DNA of 6,405 bases from Deltaproteobacteria bacterium RBG_16_54_18 (GCA_001797935.1 MGQT01000102.1:978-7382); one strand, 5' to 3'; positions 1 through 6,274 are shown, counted from the stretch's first letter. Program-made: numbers and translations. Notes: generated by a model from the sequence alone, not told the origin.

Positions 1-2
1 TC

Positions 3-1319
3 CTGCTCGGCGACCTCGACGCCAAATATCCCGGGCTGTGGTGGGCACTGTCCGCCATCATCAGCTGCGGCACCGTAGCCGGGGCATTGATACCTGAATT
101 TACCAAGGTCTTTACGAGCACAAAGTCGCGTCATGTGCGGGAGGTCGTCGGCGCGGCCCGACACGGCGGGGCATCGCTCGATATCCTCTCCGGATTTGTA
201 GCCGGCAACTTTTCGGCATTCTGGGAAGGCCTGGTAATCATCGTCCTCATGTTTATCGCCTATCTGGTGTCCCAGCATGCCGCTATCCTCGCGGTCATGC
301 CTGCGCAGTTTTCCTTCGCAGCCCCTGTCTTCGCCTTCGGCCTGGTGGCCTTCGGTTTCCTCGGCATGGGCCCCGTCACGATCTGCGTTGACTCCTTCGG
401 CCCTGTCTCCGACAATGCCCAGTCGATCTATGAGCTCTCCCGCATCGAGAAGATCCGCAACATCAAGAAAGAGATCAAGAGGGATTTCGGATTTGATCCC
501 GATTTCAAGCATGGCAAGGACTATCTCGAAGAGGCAGACGGCGCCGGAAATACCTTCAAGGCAACCGCGAAGCCGGTGCTCATCGGCACCGCCGTTGTCG
601 GCGCCACAACCATGGTCTTCGGTATCATCATACTGCTCGAAAACCTCTATGGAAACGTCATCGCCCAGCTGAGCCTCGTAAACCCGAAGATCATCCTCGG
701 CCTCTTAATGGGCGGGGCAATCATCTACTGGTTTACCGGCGCGGCCACGCAGGCCGTGACCACGGGCGCTTATCGCGCAGTCGTCTTCATCAAGAAGAAT
801 ATCAAACTCAATAAAGCGAGGGCGTCCATCAAGGACAGTAAAGAGGTCGTCAAGATATGCACGCAGTACGCGCAGAAGGGCATGTTGAACATCTTTGTCG
901 TCGTCTTTTTCATGACGCTCGCGCTCTCATTCTTCGACCCCTACTTTTTTATCGGCTACCTTGTGGCCATCGCCTTCTTCGGTCTTTATCAGGCGATTTT
1001 CATGGCCAATGCAGGGGGCGCGTGGGATAACGCTAAAAAGATCGTCGAGGTAGACCTCAAAGAAAAGGGTACGCCGCTGCACGAAGCGACCGTTGTCGGC
1101 GACACCGTCGGCGATCCCTTCAAGGACACCTCATCGGTCTCCATGAACCCCGTCATCAAGTTCACCACGCTCTTCGGCCTCCTTGCCACAGAGATCGCGG
1201 TGACGATGACGAATCGTGGTTTAAAGACGGGCCTTGGCATTGCCTTTTTCTTAGTCGCTCTGATCTTCGTGTATCGTTCCTTCTACCGCATGAGGGTCGG
1301 CGAAGAGAAGCTCCGTTAA
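3..1319 (+). CDS. hppA: Membrane-bound proton-translocating pyrophosphatase, C-terminal part (5' end outside window)
   Basis: This integral membrane enzyme hydrolyses pyrophosphate and pumps H+ (or Na+) out of the cytoplasm. The frame is open from base 3, giving 438 visible residues, while family members are usually about 650-800. The true start therefore lies off the left edge, and the in-frame TTG at 87 is not a real start. Family signatures, in visible-residue numbering, are DSFGPVSDNAQ (130-140), GNTFKATAK (182-190), GGAWDNAKK (338-346) and GDTVGDPFKDTSS (366-378), among about nine hydrophobic segments. Lys186 sits where K+-independent enzymes carry Lys and K+-dependent ones carry Ala, so K+-independence is inferred. 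The canonical DNAGG is DNAQS here, and the usual HKA before VVGDT is HEA, so this belongs to a divergent branch. The ion specificity cannot be settled from this part. The gene is followed by a strong terminator and appears separate from the next operon. Confidence 0.95.
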   Translation: MLGDLDAKYPGLWWALSAIISCGTVAGALIPEFTKVFTSTKSRHVREVVGAARHGGASLDILSGFVAGNFSAFWEGLVIIVLMFIAYLVSQHAAILAVMPAQFSFAAPVFAFGLVAFGFLGMGPVTICVDSFGPVSDNAQSIYELSRIEKIRNIKKEIKRDFGFDPDFKHGKDYLEEADGAGNTFKATAKPVLIGTAVVGATTMVFGIIILLENLYGNVIAQLSLVNPKIILGLLMGGAIIYWFTGAATQAVTTGAYRAVVFIKKNIKLNKARASIKDSKEVVKICTQYAQKGMLNIFVVVFFMTLALSFFDPYFFIGYLVAIAFFGLYQAIFMANAGGAWDNAKKIVEVDLKEKGTPLHEATVVGDTVGDPFKDTSSVSMNPVIKFTTLFGLLATEIAVTMTNRGLKTGLGIAFFLVALIFVYRSFYRMRVGEEKLR

Positions 1320-1332
1320 TCAGTATCATGAG

Positions 1333-1368
1333 AAAAAGGCGTCCCTTCCGGGACGCCTTTTTTATTTT
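1333..1368 (+). terminator. Intrinsic terminator after hppA
   Basis: A perfect 8-bp GC-rich stem, GGCGTCCC (1338-1345) and GGGACGCC (1350-1357), closes a TTCC loop. Five A residues precede it (1333-1337) and TTTTTTATTTT follows it. The A and T runs can extend the stem to 13 bp, and the structure could also terminate transcription from the right. It lies 13 bases after the hppA stop and separates that gene from the DUF218 operon. Confidence 0.93.
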
Positions 1369-1459
1369 GGAGAAGCATTCTTTTATCAAACCATTGAACC
1401 TGAGCGCATACCGATCCGAATGTGTTGAGAGAGCGAGGCGAGGAGGCGGTAGGGATCAG

Positions 1460-1488
1460 TTGAAATGCAGCGCTATTTATGTTAAAAA
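1460..1488 (+). promoter_or_regulatory. Weak candidate promoter for the DUF218-GT51 operon
   Basis: TTGAAA (1460-1465, five of six matches to TTGACA) is followed after 17 bases by TAAAAA (1483-1488, four of six matches to TATAAT). The pair lies in the 134-base gap between the hppA terminator and the DUF218 start, where an operon promoter is expected. The leader would be only a few bases long, which makes this pair doubtful. No better pair was seen in the gap. Confidence 0.2.
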
Positions 1489-1502
1489 GGTAAAAAGACA
1501 TC

Positions 1503-2198
1503 ATGAGAAAACGAGCAAAACAATCCTTGATAAATCCCAAGGTCCGGCGCAAGCAGCAATCCCGACGGGGAAAGCTGATCCTGCTCATTATTCTGGCTAT
1601 TGCCTTGAGCCAGCTTATCGCACACCACCAGCGTATCCTCGCAAGCTTTGGTGACTATCTGATCTATCAGCAGGAGCCTCAGGGTGTTGACGTGATCGTC
1701 ATCGCGAGCAATTGGGAGGACACGGTCCTCAGGGCCAGGGGTGCGGCGGACCTCTATACAAAGGGGATGGCCAAGAAGATCTTTATCCCTCGTATGGCTC
1801 GTATGCGGGGAGCCGAAGAAATAAAACAATTGGGGATCAATGTCCCGGAGAACCGAGAGGTGGTAACCGGCATCCTCCAAGGATTAGGGGTCCCCTCGGA
1901 TGCTATCGAGACGTCGGCGCAGGAGGCCTCCGACACGTGGGATGAGGCGGAGGAGACGAAAAACTTCATCGAACAAAAAAAGTATGCCTCGGTCCTCTTG
2001 GTGACGTCAAAATACCACTCCCGGCGAGCCTACCTTATCTTTAAAGATGCCCTCAAGGGAAAAGCCACGGTCATCAGTATCCCGTCCTCCTATGATGTAG
2101 CATATCCCGAGTCATGGTGGAAACACAGGGATGATGCCAAGGCAGTATTTATGGAATACCTAAAACTCTTCATATACTGTTGGCGCAAGGTATTCTGA
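1503..2198 (+). CDS. DUF218/YdcF-family membrane-anchored protein
   Basis: The 231-residue product has a very basic N-terminus (residues 1-24), one hydrophobic anchor (about 25-41) and a DUF218 domain outside the membrane. Family signs are the beta strand GVDVIVIASN (61-70), an alpha segment LRARGAADLY (76-85), EASDTWDEA (141-149) and the hallmark LLVTSKYHSRRAYLIF (165-180) with His172 and Arg174/175. The end, YPESWW plus a helix, is typical of the family. Relatives SanA and ElyC in enterobacteria affect envelope integrity and lipid-carrier metabolism, but no reaction is proven for the family, so the role here is only 'envelope-associated'. The ATG at 1503 has a weak AAAAAGG site 12 bases upstream. 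It is first in a five-gene run and 15 bp before the next gene. Confidence 0.88.
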   Translation: MRKRAKQSLINPKVRRKQQSRRGKLILLIILAIALSQLIAHHQRILASFGDYLIYQQEPQGVDVIVIASNWEDTVLRARGAADLYTKGMAKKIFIPRMARMRGAEEIKQLGINVPENREVVTGILQGLGVPSDAIETSAQEASDTWDEAEETKNFIEQKKYASVLLVTSKYHSRRAYLIFKDALKGKATVISIPSSYDVAYPESWWKHRDDAKAVFMEYLKLFIYCWRKVF

Positions 2199-2200
2199 GA

Positions 2201-2208
2201 AAAGGAGG
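2201..2208 (+). promoter_or_regulatory. Strong ribosome binding site for the 82-residue gene
   Basis: AAAGGAGG ends 5 bases before the ATG at 2214. It is the strongest Shine-Dalgarno match in the window. It shows that this small frame is a real, well-translated gene, and it begins just after the DUF218 stop codon. Confidence 0.85.
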
Positions 2209-2213
2209 ACGAG

Positions 2214-2462
2214 ATGAACAAAGGAGACAAGATAACTTTCCCGTTCGGCACGGGCGAAAAAGAGGGGGTAGTCGAAAAGATTTATCCCAAGACGGTATAT
2301 ATCAAAGTAGACTTCCCCAAACACAAGGGGAAGATCATCAAGCGATCCATCGCATCCCTGAATCCAAAAGCAGCGGCGAGTCAAAAGAAACAAGAAGAGA
2401 AGAAAAAAAAGCGCAAGGAAGACAAGAAAAAAGAGAAGGCAGCTAAAAAATCAGCTCCATGA
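2214..2462 (+). CDS. Small conserved-looking basic protein with lysine-rich tail, function unknown
   Basis: I do not recognise a named family. The 82-residue product has two parts. Residues 1-49 look like a small beta barrel: GDKITFPFGTGEKEGVVEKI, then KTVYIKVDFP, then KGKIIKRSIASL. The pattern of short strands and glycine turns resembles SH3/KOW-like modules. Residues 51-82 are a disordered tail made almost only of Lys, Glu, Ala and Arg. A basic barrel with a lysine tail suggests nucleic-acid or ribosome binding, which is inference only. A strong ribosome site precedes the start. The stop overlaps the Nudix start as ATGA (2459-2462), implying translational coupling. The tail contains an A8 run (2403-2410). 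Confidence 0.82.
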   Translation: MNKGDKITFPFGTGEKEGVVEKIYPKTVYIKVDFPKHKGKIIKRSIASLNPKAAASQKKQEEKKKKRKEDKKKEKAAKKSAP

Positions 2463-2869
2463 AAACGCTCGTCGTAGCAGCCGCCTTGATCGCCCGCGGG
2501 AAACGTATTTTGTTGGCACAGCGGGAAGCGGGAGACGATTGGGGATTGCGATGGGAATTCCCGGGAGGCACGCTGGAAGACGACGAGGGGCCGCGCGAGT
2601 GCATCAAACGGGAATTGTGTGAAGAGTTGGGAGTAGAGGTAGAGATCGGAGGCATATATCACGTAACGTTCCAACGATATGAACGTTTTAATGTTCTCCT
2701 CCTCGTCTATCGGTGTACCATAACGAAGGGCATCCCCGCGGCCATAGCGTGTCAAGAGGTCAGATGGGTCGAGAAACAAGGGTTGATCGATCTCTCCATG
2801 CCTCCGGCTGATGAAGAAATCAGGCAGCGTATCCTGCAAGAAGACCCATGGGATTTAGGTGCGGCATAG
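2459..2869 (+). CDS. Nudix hydrolase, MutT/NudG type
   Basis: The 136-residue product is a cytoplasmic Nudix pyrophosphohydrolase. The Nudix box GX5EX7REUXEEXGU is complete at residues 37-59 (starting GTLEDDE, ending RELCEELGV), with metal ligands Glu52, Glu55 and Glu56. WEFPGG (32-37) just before it is typical of MutT and NudG enzymes, which remove oxidised or non-canonical (d)NTPs such as 8-oxo-dGTP. The exact substrate cannot be read from sequence. Length fits a single-domain MutT. The ATG overlaps the upstream stop by 4 bp, and the 3' end overlaps ychF by 22 bp, so it is probably translated by coupling. No Shine-Dalgarno site independent of the upstream lysine codons is visible. Confidence 0.92.
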   Translation: MKTLVVAAALIARGKRILLAQREAGDDWGLRWEFPGGTLEDDEGPRECIKRELCEELGVEVEIGGIYHVTFQRYERFNVLLLVYRCTITKGIPAAIACQEVRWVEKQGLIDLSMPPADEEIRQRILQEDPWDLGAA

Positions 2870-3939
2870 TCGGCCTTCCCAACGCGGGAAAGTCAACCAT
2901 CTTCAACGCGCTCACGGCCGCGGCGGCGGAAGTGGCCAGTTACCCATTCTGCACGATCGAGCCCAATGTCGGCATCTGTCCTGTCCCGGACGAGCGCTTA
3001 GATGCCGTGGCCCGGTTGATCAAGCCCCGTAAGGTCACGCCGACGACGTTGGAATTTGTGGATATCGCAGGCTTGGTCAAGGGGGCGAACAAGGGAGAGG
3101 GGCTCGGAAACCAGTTTCTCGCGCATATACGCACCATGGATGCCATCGCCCACGTAGTACGATGCTTTGCCGACACGGATATCGCCCCCATCTATGGAAC
3201 CATTGATCCTCGCCGTGACGTGGACATAGTCAATGCCGAACTCATCCTCGCCGACTTGGAAATGGTGGAGCGGCGATTGGAAAAAACGGGCCGCCTCCTG
3301 CGGCTCGGCGAAAAGACGGCGGCGGAGGAAGCGCAGCTGCTGCAGGATATCAAGGGAGCATTGGAGCGCGGCGTATGGGCGCGGACGGCGATCACGGACG
3401 GAGAGAAATCGCTCCCTGCTGATTTGCCCTTGCTAACCGCCAAACCGGTCTTCTATGTGGCCAACGTAGATGATCCGCAGCCGGTAGAACAAAACCCGTA
3501 CGTGACGGCCCTCAAAGAGTTGGCCGACGTCGAGGAAACGCCTGTTGTGGTTATCGCCGGCAAGCTGGAGGCTGAGATCGCCCTGCTTGCGGAAGGGGAG
3601 CGAAAGGAATTCCGACGCGAACTGCAACTGGCGGATTCCGGACTTGAGCGCCTGCTGCGGGTCGGCTATGATATGCTCGGCCTCGTTACCTTCTTTACGA
3701 TGGTGAATCAGGATCTGAGGGCGTGGACCGTCCCCCACGGGACCTCTGCCCTTCAGGCTGCGGGGCGGATTCACAGTGACATGGAACGGGGATTCATCAG
3801 GGCTGAGGTTATATCCTACGAGGACCTGATCAGGTGCGGTTCGGAACAGGCGGCCAAGGATAAGGGACTCATGAAGTCACATGGCAAGGAATATGTGGTG
3901 CAGGATGGGGATGTCATCCATTTCCGGTTCAATGTATGA
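2848..3939 (+). CDS. ychF: Redox-regulated ATPase YchF (OLA1 family)
   Basis: The 363-residue product matches the usual YchF length and order: an Obg-like P-loop G domain, an inserted coiled-coil region (about 135-180) and a C-terminal TGS domain (about 278-363) ending in the family-typical FNV. The P-loop is GLPNAGKST (9-17), Walker B/G3 is DIAGLVKG (72-79), and GEGLGNQFL follows. Leu76 replaces the catalytic Gln of Ras-type GTPases, as expected in this class. The G4 position reads NVDD (206-209) instead of NKxD, which in YchF/OLA1 goes with ATP preference. The family binds ribosomes and is linked to stress responses. The MGFRCGIVGLPN start matches the family N-terminus, which supports the ATG at 2848 despite the 22-bp overlap with the Nudix gene and a poor ribosome site. 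Confidence 0.97.
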   Translation: MGFRCGIVGLPNAGKSTIFNALTAAAAEVASYPFCTIEPNVGICPVPDERLDAVARLIKPRKVTPTTLEFVDIAGLVKGANKGEGLGNQFLAHIRTMDAIAHVVRCFADTDIAPIYGTIDPRRDVDIVNAELILADLEMVERRLEKTGRLLRLGEKTAAEEAQLLQDIKGALERGVWARTAITDGEKSLPADLPLLTAKPVFYVANVDDPQPVEQNPYVTALKELADVEETPVVVIAGKLEAEIALLAEGERKEFRRELQLADSGLERLLRVGYDMLGLVTFFTMVNQDLRAWTVPHGTSALQAAGRIHSDMERGFIRAEVISYEDLIRCGSEQAAKDKGLMKSHGKEYVVQDGDVIHFRFNV

Positions 3940-3991
3940 TGGTTACATGCCTTTCGACGGGAAATGAACCTATCTGGTTGCCGAGAGAAGA

Positions 3992-4771
3992 ATGCTGCGT
4001 AAAAAGTCGATTATAGCCGTCTTTATCTTGCTCGCCGTCTGGAGTACGCTCTTGTGGATTTTTTCCCGCGCCCTTCCCGACGTGCGTCCGCTCAAAGACC
4101 GCCGGTATTCCATGACGCTTATGGTGAACAACGCGGCGGGGAAAAAAATTCCCTTCGTGTTGGGACCGCGTAACCCGCGGTGGGCTCCCTTAACCGCCAT
4201 CCCTGCCGCGCTCCAATGGGGTGTCATTGTGGCAGAGGACTGCTCTTTTTACCAACACGACGGTTTCGATTTCGGTGCACTGCGAGATGCCTTGTGGGAG
4301 GATCTGAGAGAGTTTGAGGCCGTTCGGGGGGGGAGCACCATCACCCAGCAGCTTGCGAAAAACCTCTATCTCTCACGTGAAAAATCTCTGTCGAGAAAGA
4401 TAAAAGAAGCGATCATCACACGTAAATTGGAGCGACATCTCAGCAAAAAGAGGATCTTGGAATTATACCTTAATGTTATAGAATTGTCCCCCGGCATCTA
4501 TGGAGTGGGGGCGGCAAGTGAGCACTATTTCCATACCGCTCCGACGGATTTGAACTTTTATCAGTCCATCCTGCTGGCGGCCATTATCCCGAGCCCCAAA
4601 CGGTATAACCCCTATCGTTATCCTGAGCGGGCCTTGGATCGTTATAAGATGGTCGTGTCGCTGCTCTACAAGGCAAAATTCATCACTACTGAACAATACA
4701 ACATCGCGAGCTCTGTGCGGCTCGACGTGGACCCACAGACGAATATCCTCTATATCGTACCCGTACGATAG
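3992..4771 (+). CDS. mtgA: Monofunctional peptidoglycan glycosyltransferase (GT51), MtgA-like
   Basis: This 259-residue enzyme polymerises lipid II into glycan strands on the outer face of the cytoplasmic membrane. A single N-terminal anchor spans about residues 6-26. The GT51 motifs are all present: EDCSFYQHDGFD (82-93) with catalytic Glu82, GGSTITQQLAKNLYL (113-127), RKIKEAIITRKLE (135-147) with the second Glu139, and ELYLN (157-161), YGVGAASEHYF (170-180) and a Pro-rich end. The two Glu are 57 residues apart, as in E. coli PBP1b (233 and 290). There is no transpeptidase domain, so it is not a class A PBP. It lies 52 bp after ychF. The ATG at 3992 is the only good start, since a TGA in the same frame lies at 3965. 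The upstream GAGAGAAG is a modest ribosome site. Confidence 0.93.
   Translation: MLRKKSIIAVFILLAVWSTLLWIFSRALPDVRPLKDRRYSMTLMVNNAAGKKIPFVLGPRNPRWAPLTAIPAALQWGVIVAEDCSFYQHDGFDFGALRDALWEDLREFEAVRGGSTITQQLAKNLYLSREKSLSRKIKEAIITRKLERHLSKKRILELYLNVIELSPGIYGVGAASEHYFHTAPTDLNFYQSILLAAIIPSPKRYNPYRYPERALDRYKMVVSLLYKAKFITTEQYNIASSVRLDVDPQTNILYIVPVR
4753..4770. repeat. Perfect 8-bp inverted repeat with 2-bp centre at the GT51 3' end
   Basis: TATCGTAC (4753-4760), CC, then GTACGATA (4763-4770) form a near-perfect palindrome inside the last codons of the GT51 gene, just before its TAG. The loop is too short for a stable full RNA hairpin and no T-run follows, so this is not a terminator. It could be a protein-binding site or chance. 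Confidence 0.45.
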
Positions 4772-4821
4772 CGCGAATTAAATGACAGGGATGGCACACC
4801 ATCAGCATCCCCACCGAGCGG

Positions 4822-4848
4822 TCCTTGTTGTCCGAAGCGGAAACAGGA
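4822..4848. other. Imperfect hairpin in the convergent intergenic gap
   Basis: TCCTTGTTGTCCG pairs with CGGAAACAGGA around an AAG loop, with two single-base bulges, giving about 12 pairs. It lies between the GT51 stop and the end of the PAP2 gene. No T-run follows on either strand, so it is not a classical terminator. It might stabilise mRNA 3' ends of either gene. The 111-base gap otherwise shows only weak alternative stems near 4788-4811. Confidence 0.35.
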
Positions 4849-4882
4849 TAACCTCTCGTGGCAGTATCATCGAAAAGCGATC

Positions 4883-5500
4883 TTACCGAGATCTCCGCCG
4901 CAGGCGGGAAGATTTCTTTTTTTCGTGCGCGTGATGAAGGCGTAGCGGGGTGCCTAACCGCGGAAAGACTAGCTTTTTGAAGGCCACAAAAATCGCCCAC
5001 CCACAGCCGGCGCCGAGGAGCGCCCCTGCCGCGACATCGAGGGGATAGTGAACCCCCAGGTATACCCGCGAATAACCGACGAGGAGGGCAAGGGGAATCA
5101 TCACCCACAACAACCAGCGGGGGAAGAAAAATGACAAAAACGTGACTGCCGCCGTGATATTGGTGGCATGGCTTGAGGGCAAGGAGGGTGATCGAGGACA
5201 GTACCCTTCGATCAGGCGTACCCAGTCATGAACATGGCACGGCCTGACCCTATCGATGAGTTCCTTTGCTAGTGAGGAGCACATCCCCTCGCTTAAGAGA
5301 ATGGTTAAGCCAAGGCCCGCCACGATCATGAGCCCCCGGAGTCTTTCCTTGAGCACGATGAAAAGCAGGAGAACGATGAGGGGGATCCGCCACGCAGAAA
5401 AATGCGAAAAGACCGGGATGACCTGATCCAAAAACGGATGGGCCCATTGAAGGTTAAGGAGCCGTAATAGCGCGGTATCCAAATCCGCGACCCAGTTCAT
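4883..5500 (-). CDS. PAP2-superfamily membrane phosphatase
   Basis: The 205-residue product is a polytopic phosphatase with about five or six hydrophobic segments. All three PAP2 motifs are present: KELIDRVRP (79-87), PSSH (108-111, a variant of PSGH) and SRVYLGVHYPLD (144-155) with His111, His151 and Asp155 as catalytic residues. Bacterial relatives dephosphorylate undecaprenyl pyrophosphate (BcrC type), phosphatidylglycerol phosphate or lipid A. Motifs alone do not separate these, and recycling of C55-PP is my preferred guess. The ATG at 5500 overlaps the upstream stop as ATGA, and AAAAGGA lies about 12 bases ahead of it. The C-terminus ends in a very basic stretch, KKKSSRLRRRSR, which is read from the DNA of the convergent terminator and may be a positive-inside tail. 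Confidence 0.93.
   Translation of the reverse strand: MNWVADLDTALLRLLNLQWAHPFLDQVIPVFSHFSAWRIPLIVLLLFIVLKERLRGLMIVAGLGLTILLSEGMCSSLAKELIDRVRPCHVHDWVRLIEGYCPRSPSLPSSHATNITAAVTFLSFFFPRWLLWVMIPLALLVGYSRVYLGVHYPLDVAAGALLGAGCGWAIFVAFKKLVFPRLGTPLRLHHAHEKKKSSRLRRRSR
4891..4923 (+). terminator. Intrinsic terminator of the + strand operon, inside the convergent PAP2 gene
   Basis: ATCT and CCGCC (4891-4899), a GCA loop, then GGCGG (4903-4907) and AGAT (4910-4913) make a stem with a two-base bulge. TTCTTTTTTT follows directly. Its orientation fits transcripts arriving from GT51. The whole structure lies within the final codons of the - strand PAP2 gene (stop at 4883-4885). Confidence 0.75.
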
Positions 5501-5691
5501 GTCGCGCTTTTATCCTTTTCCGCGACGATCTCAAAGCTGGTGACCCTTCCCCGGTGTTTCTTATCGCTCAAACACGGATTGGTCTGAATGACGCGGAAAC
5601 CGTGTTCTCGGCAATAGGTATTTGCCTGCTTATACTCCTCCAGGTAACCTGTAATGATGATTCGCTCGATCTTCTTTTTTATAATATCCAT
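5497..5691 (-). CDS. Small protein of unknown function, coupled to the PAP2 gene
   Basis: I do not recognise the family. From the ATG at 5691 the product has 64 residues: a basic start (MDIIKKKIERIIITGYL), a helix with EEYKQANTYCREHG, a strand FRVIQTNP, then a basic turn and strand RVTSFEIVAEKD. It looks like a soluble alpha/beta fold with two Cys (residues 27 and 39) and no membrane segment. The frame stays open to an ATG at 5745 (82 residues) with another ATG at 5712. I prefer 5691 because AAAGGTG (5703-5709 on this strand) lies upstream, though with an 11-base spacing, and because a possible -35 box lies too close to 5745 for that start to be in the transcript. The ATGA overlap with the PAP2 gene (5497-5500) implies coupled translation and argues that the frame is real. 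Confidence 0.65.
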   Translation of the reverse strand: MDIIKKKIERIIITGYLEEYKQANTYCREHGFRVIQTNPCLSDKKHRGRVTSFEIVAEKDKSAT

Positions 5692-5749
5692 AGCGTTTGT
5701 CGCACCTTTCATAAAATGTGCCCATAGATTCCCGCAAACGGGCATCAGT

Positions 5750-5755
5750 TGTCAA
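5750..5755 (-). promoter_or_regulatory. Consensus -35-like TTGACA upstream of the small gene/PAP2 pair
   Basis: A perfect TTGACA reads on the - strand in the gap after the DUF2752 stop. No convincing -10 box lies 16-18 bases downstream (GGAATC or GAATCT there), so this is only half a promoter. If used, transcription would start near 5715-5720 and would favour the 5691 start codon. Confidence 0.25.
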
Positions 5756-5780
5756 GTGATTTAACAAGAAGGCGGCCCGT

Positions 5781-6254
5781 CTATGGCGCCAGCCAGGACC
5801 ATGGAGACTGGGGCATGTTTCTGAGCACCCAAAATATAATGACGCACTCCAAGAATATCCAGATAACGTTTGCGGACACAAAGAAAGCGGGCAATGGCTT
5901 CCCCCTGACAGCACCTGTTGCATAAGATAAAAAATAATAGCCCACATATGGCAGTGACAGGAGTGTAAGGGGATTAAACCCGCAGGCAATCAGCACCTCG
6001 CCATGGAGCAGGGAGTGTAACGCGCGCAGGGACCCGCACCCGGGACAATAAAAACCGGTGAGCGTGTAAAAAGGGCAGGGCAGGTAGAGGGTCGACCTGC
6101 TGGGGTCAACCGCGTACAAAAAATAGGTTATGGCGATCCCGCCTACCAAAAGTATAGCCACCCCAATATGACGCGCCCATCTGACGGTAAATACATTTTG
6201 CATATTTATCGGCAACAAAAAATTAGTGGTTCTTCGCGTAATCTCCCCTACCAT
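5781..6254 (-). CDS. DUF2752 family small membrane protein
   Basis: The frame gives up to 157 residues. The DUF2752 hallmark is clear: DPSRS (50-54), LPCPFYTLTGFYCPGCGSLRALHSLLHGE (first LPCP at 58-61, core CPGCG at 70-74) and NPL (94-96). About three membrane spans flank it (32-48, 99-112, 124-144). The function of the family is unknown; the paired Cys70/Cys73 and Cys60 could bind metal or form disulfides. The start is uncertain. The ATG at 6254 and the next four codons lie inside a repeat-like element, with no ribosome site. The ATG at 6203 gives 140 residues starting MQNVFTVRWARH, closer to usual family length, but also lacks a ribosome site. The small gene and PAP2 follow on the same strand with a 35-89 base gap. 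Confidence 0.88.
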   Translation of the reverse strand: MVGEITRRTTNFLLPINMQNVFTVRWARHIGVAILLVGGIAITYFLYAVDPSRSTLYLPCPFYTLTGFYCPGCGSLRALHSLLHGEVLIACGFNPLTLLSLPYVGYYFLSYATGAVRGKPLPAFFVSANVIWIFLECVIIFWVLRNMPQSPWSWLAP

Positions 6255-6274
6255 TCAGATTGAGAAAGTGGGGA

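Noticed and set aside
1465..1485. Six-codon leader-peptide-like frame (MQRYLC) before the DUF218 gene
   Set aside because: No attenuator hairpin follows, there is no run of regulatory codons, and the upstream AGGG match is weak.
1328..1654. 108-codon open frame across the hppA terminator
   Set aside because: Its start lies in the terminator stem and it overlaps the well-supported DUF218 gene in another frame; there is no ribosome site.
2403..2869. Frameshift fusion of the small basic protein to the Nudix hydrolase
   Set aside because: A -1 shift does lead into the Nudix frame phase, but that frame has a TAA at 2444-2446 before the Nudix start, so no fusion can form.
3433..3774. 113-codon frame antisense to ychF, and other antisense frames over ychF
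   Set aside because: These are by-products of GC-rich codon use in a clearly conserved gene; none has a ribosome site or recognisable motif.
5784..5791. TGGCGCCA palindrome at the DUF2752 3' end as an operator
   Set aside because: It is only 8 bp, inside coding sequence, and expected by chance in GC-rich DNA.
5630..5989. 119-codon - strand frame overlapping the DUF2752 and small genes
   Set aside because: It covers the conserved CPGCG-bearing DUF2752 frame's 3' part in another phase and shows no family features.
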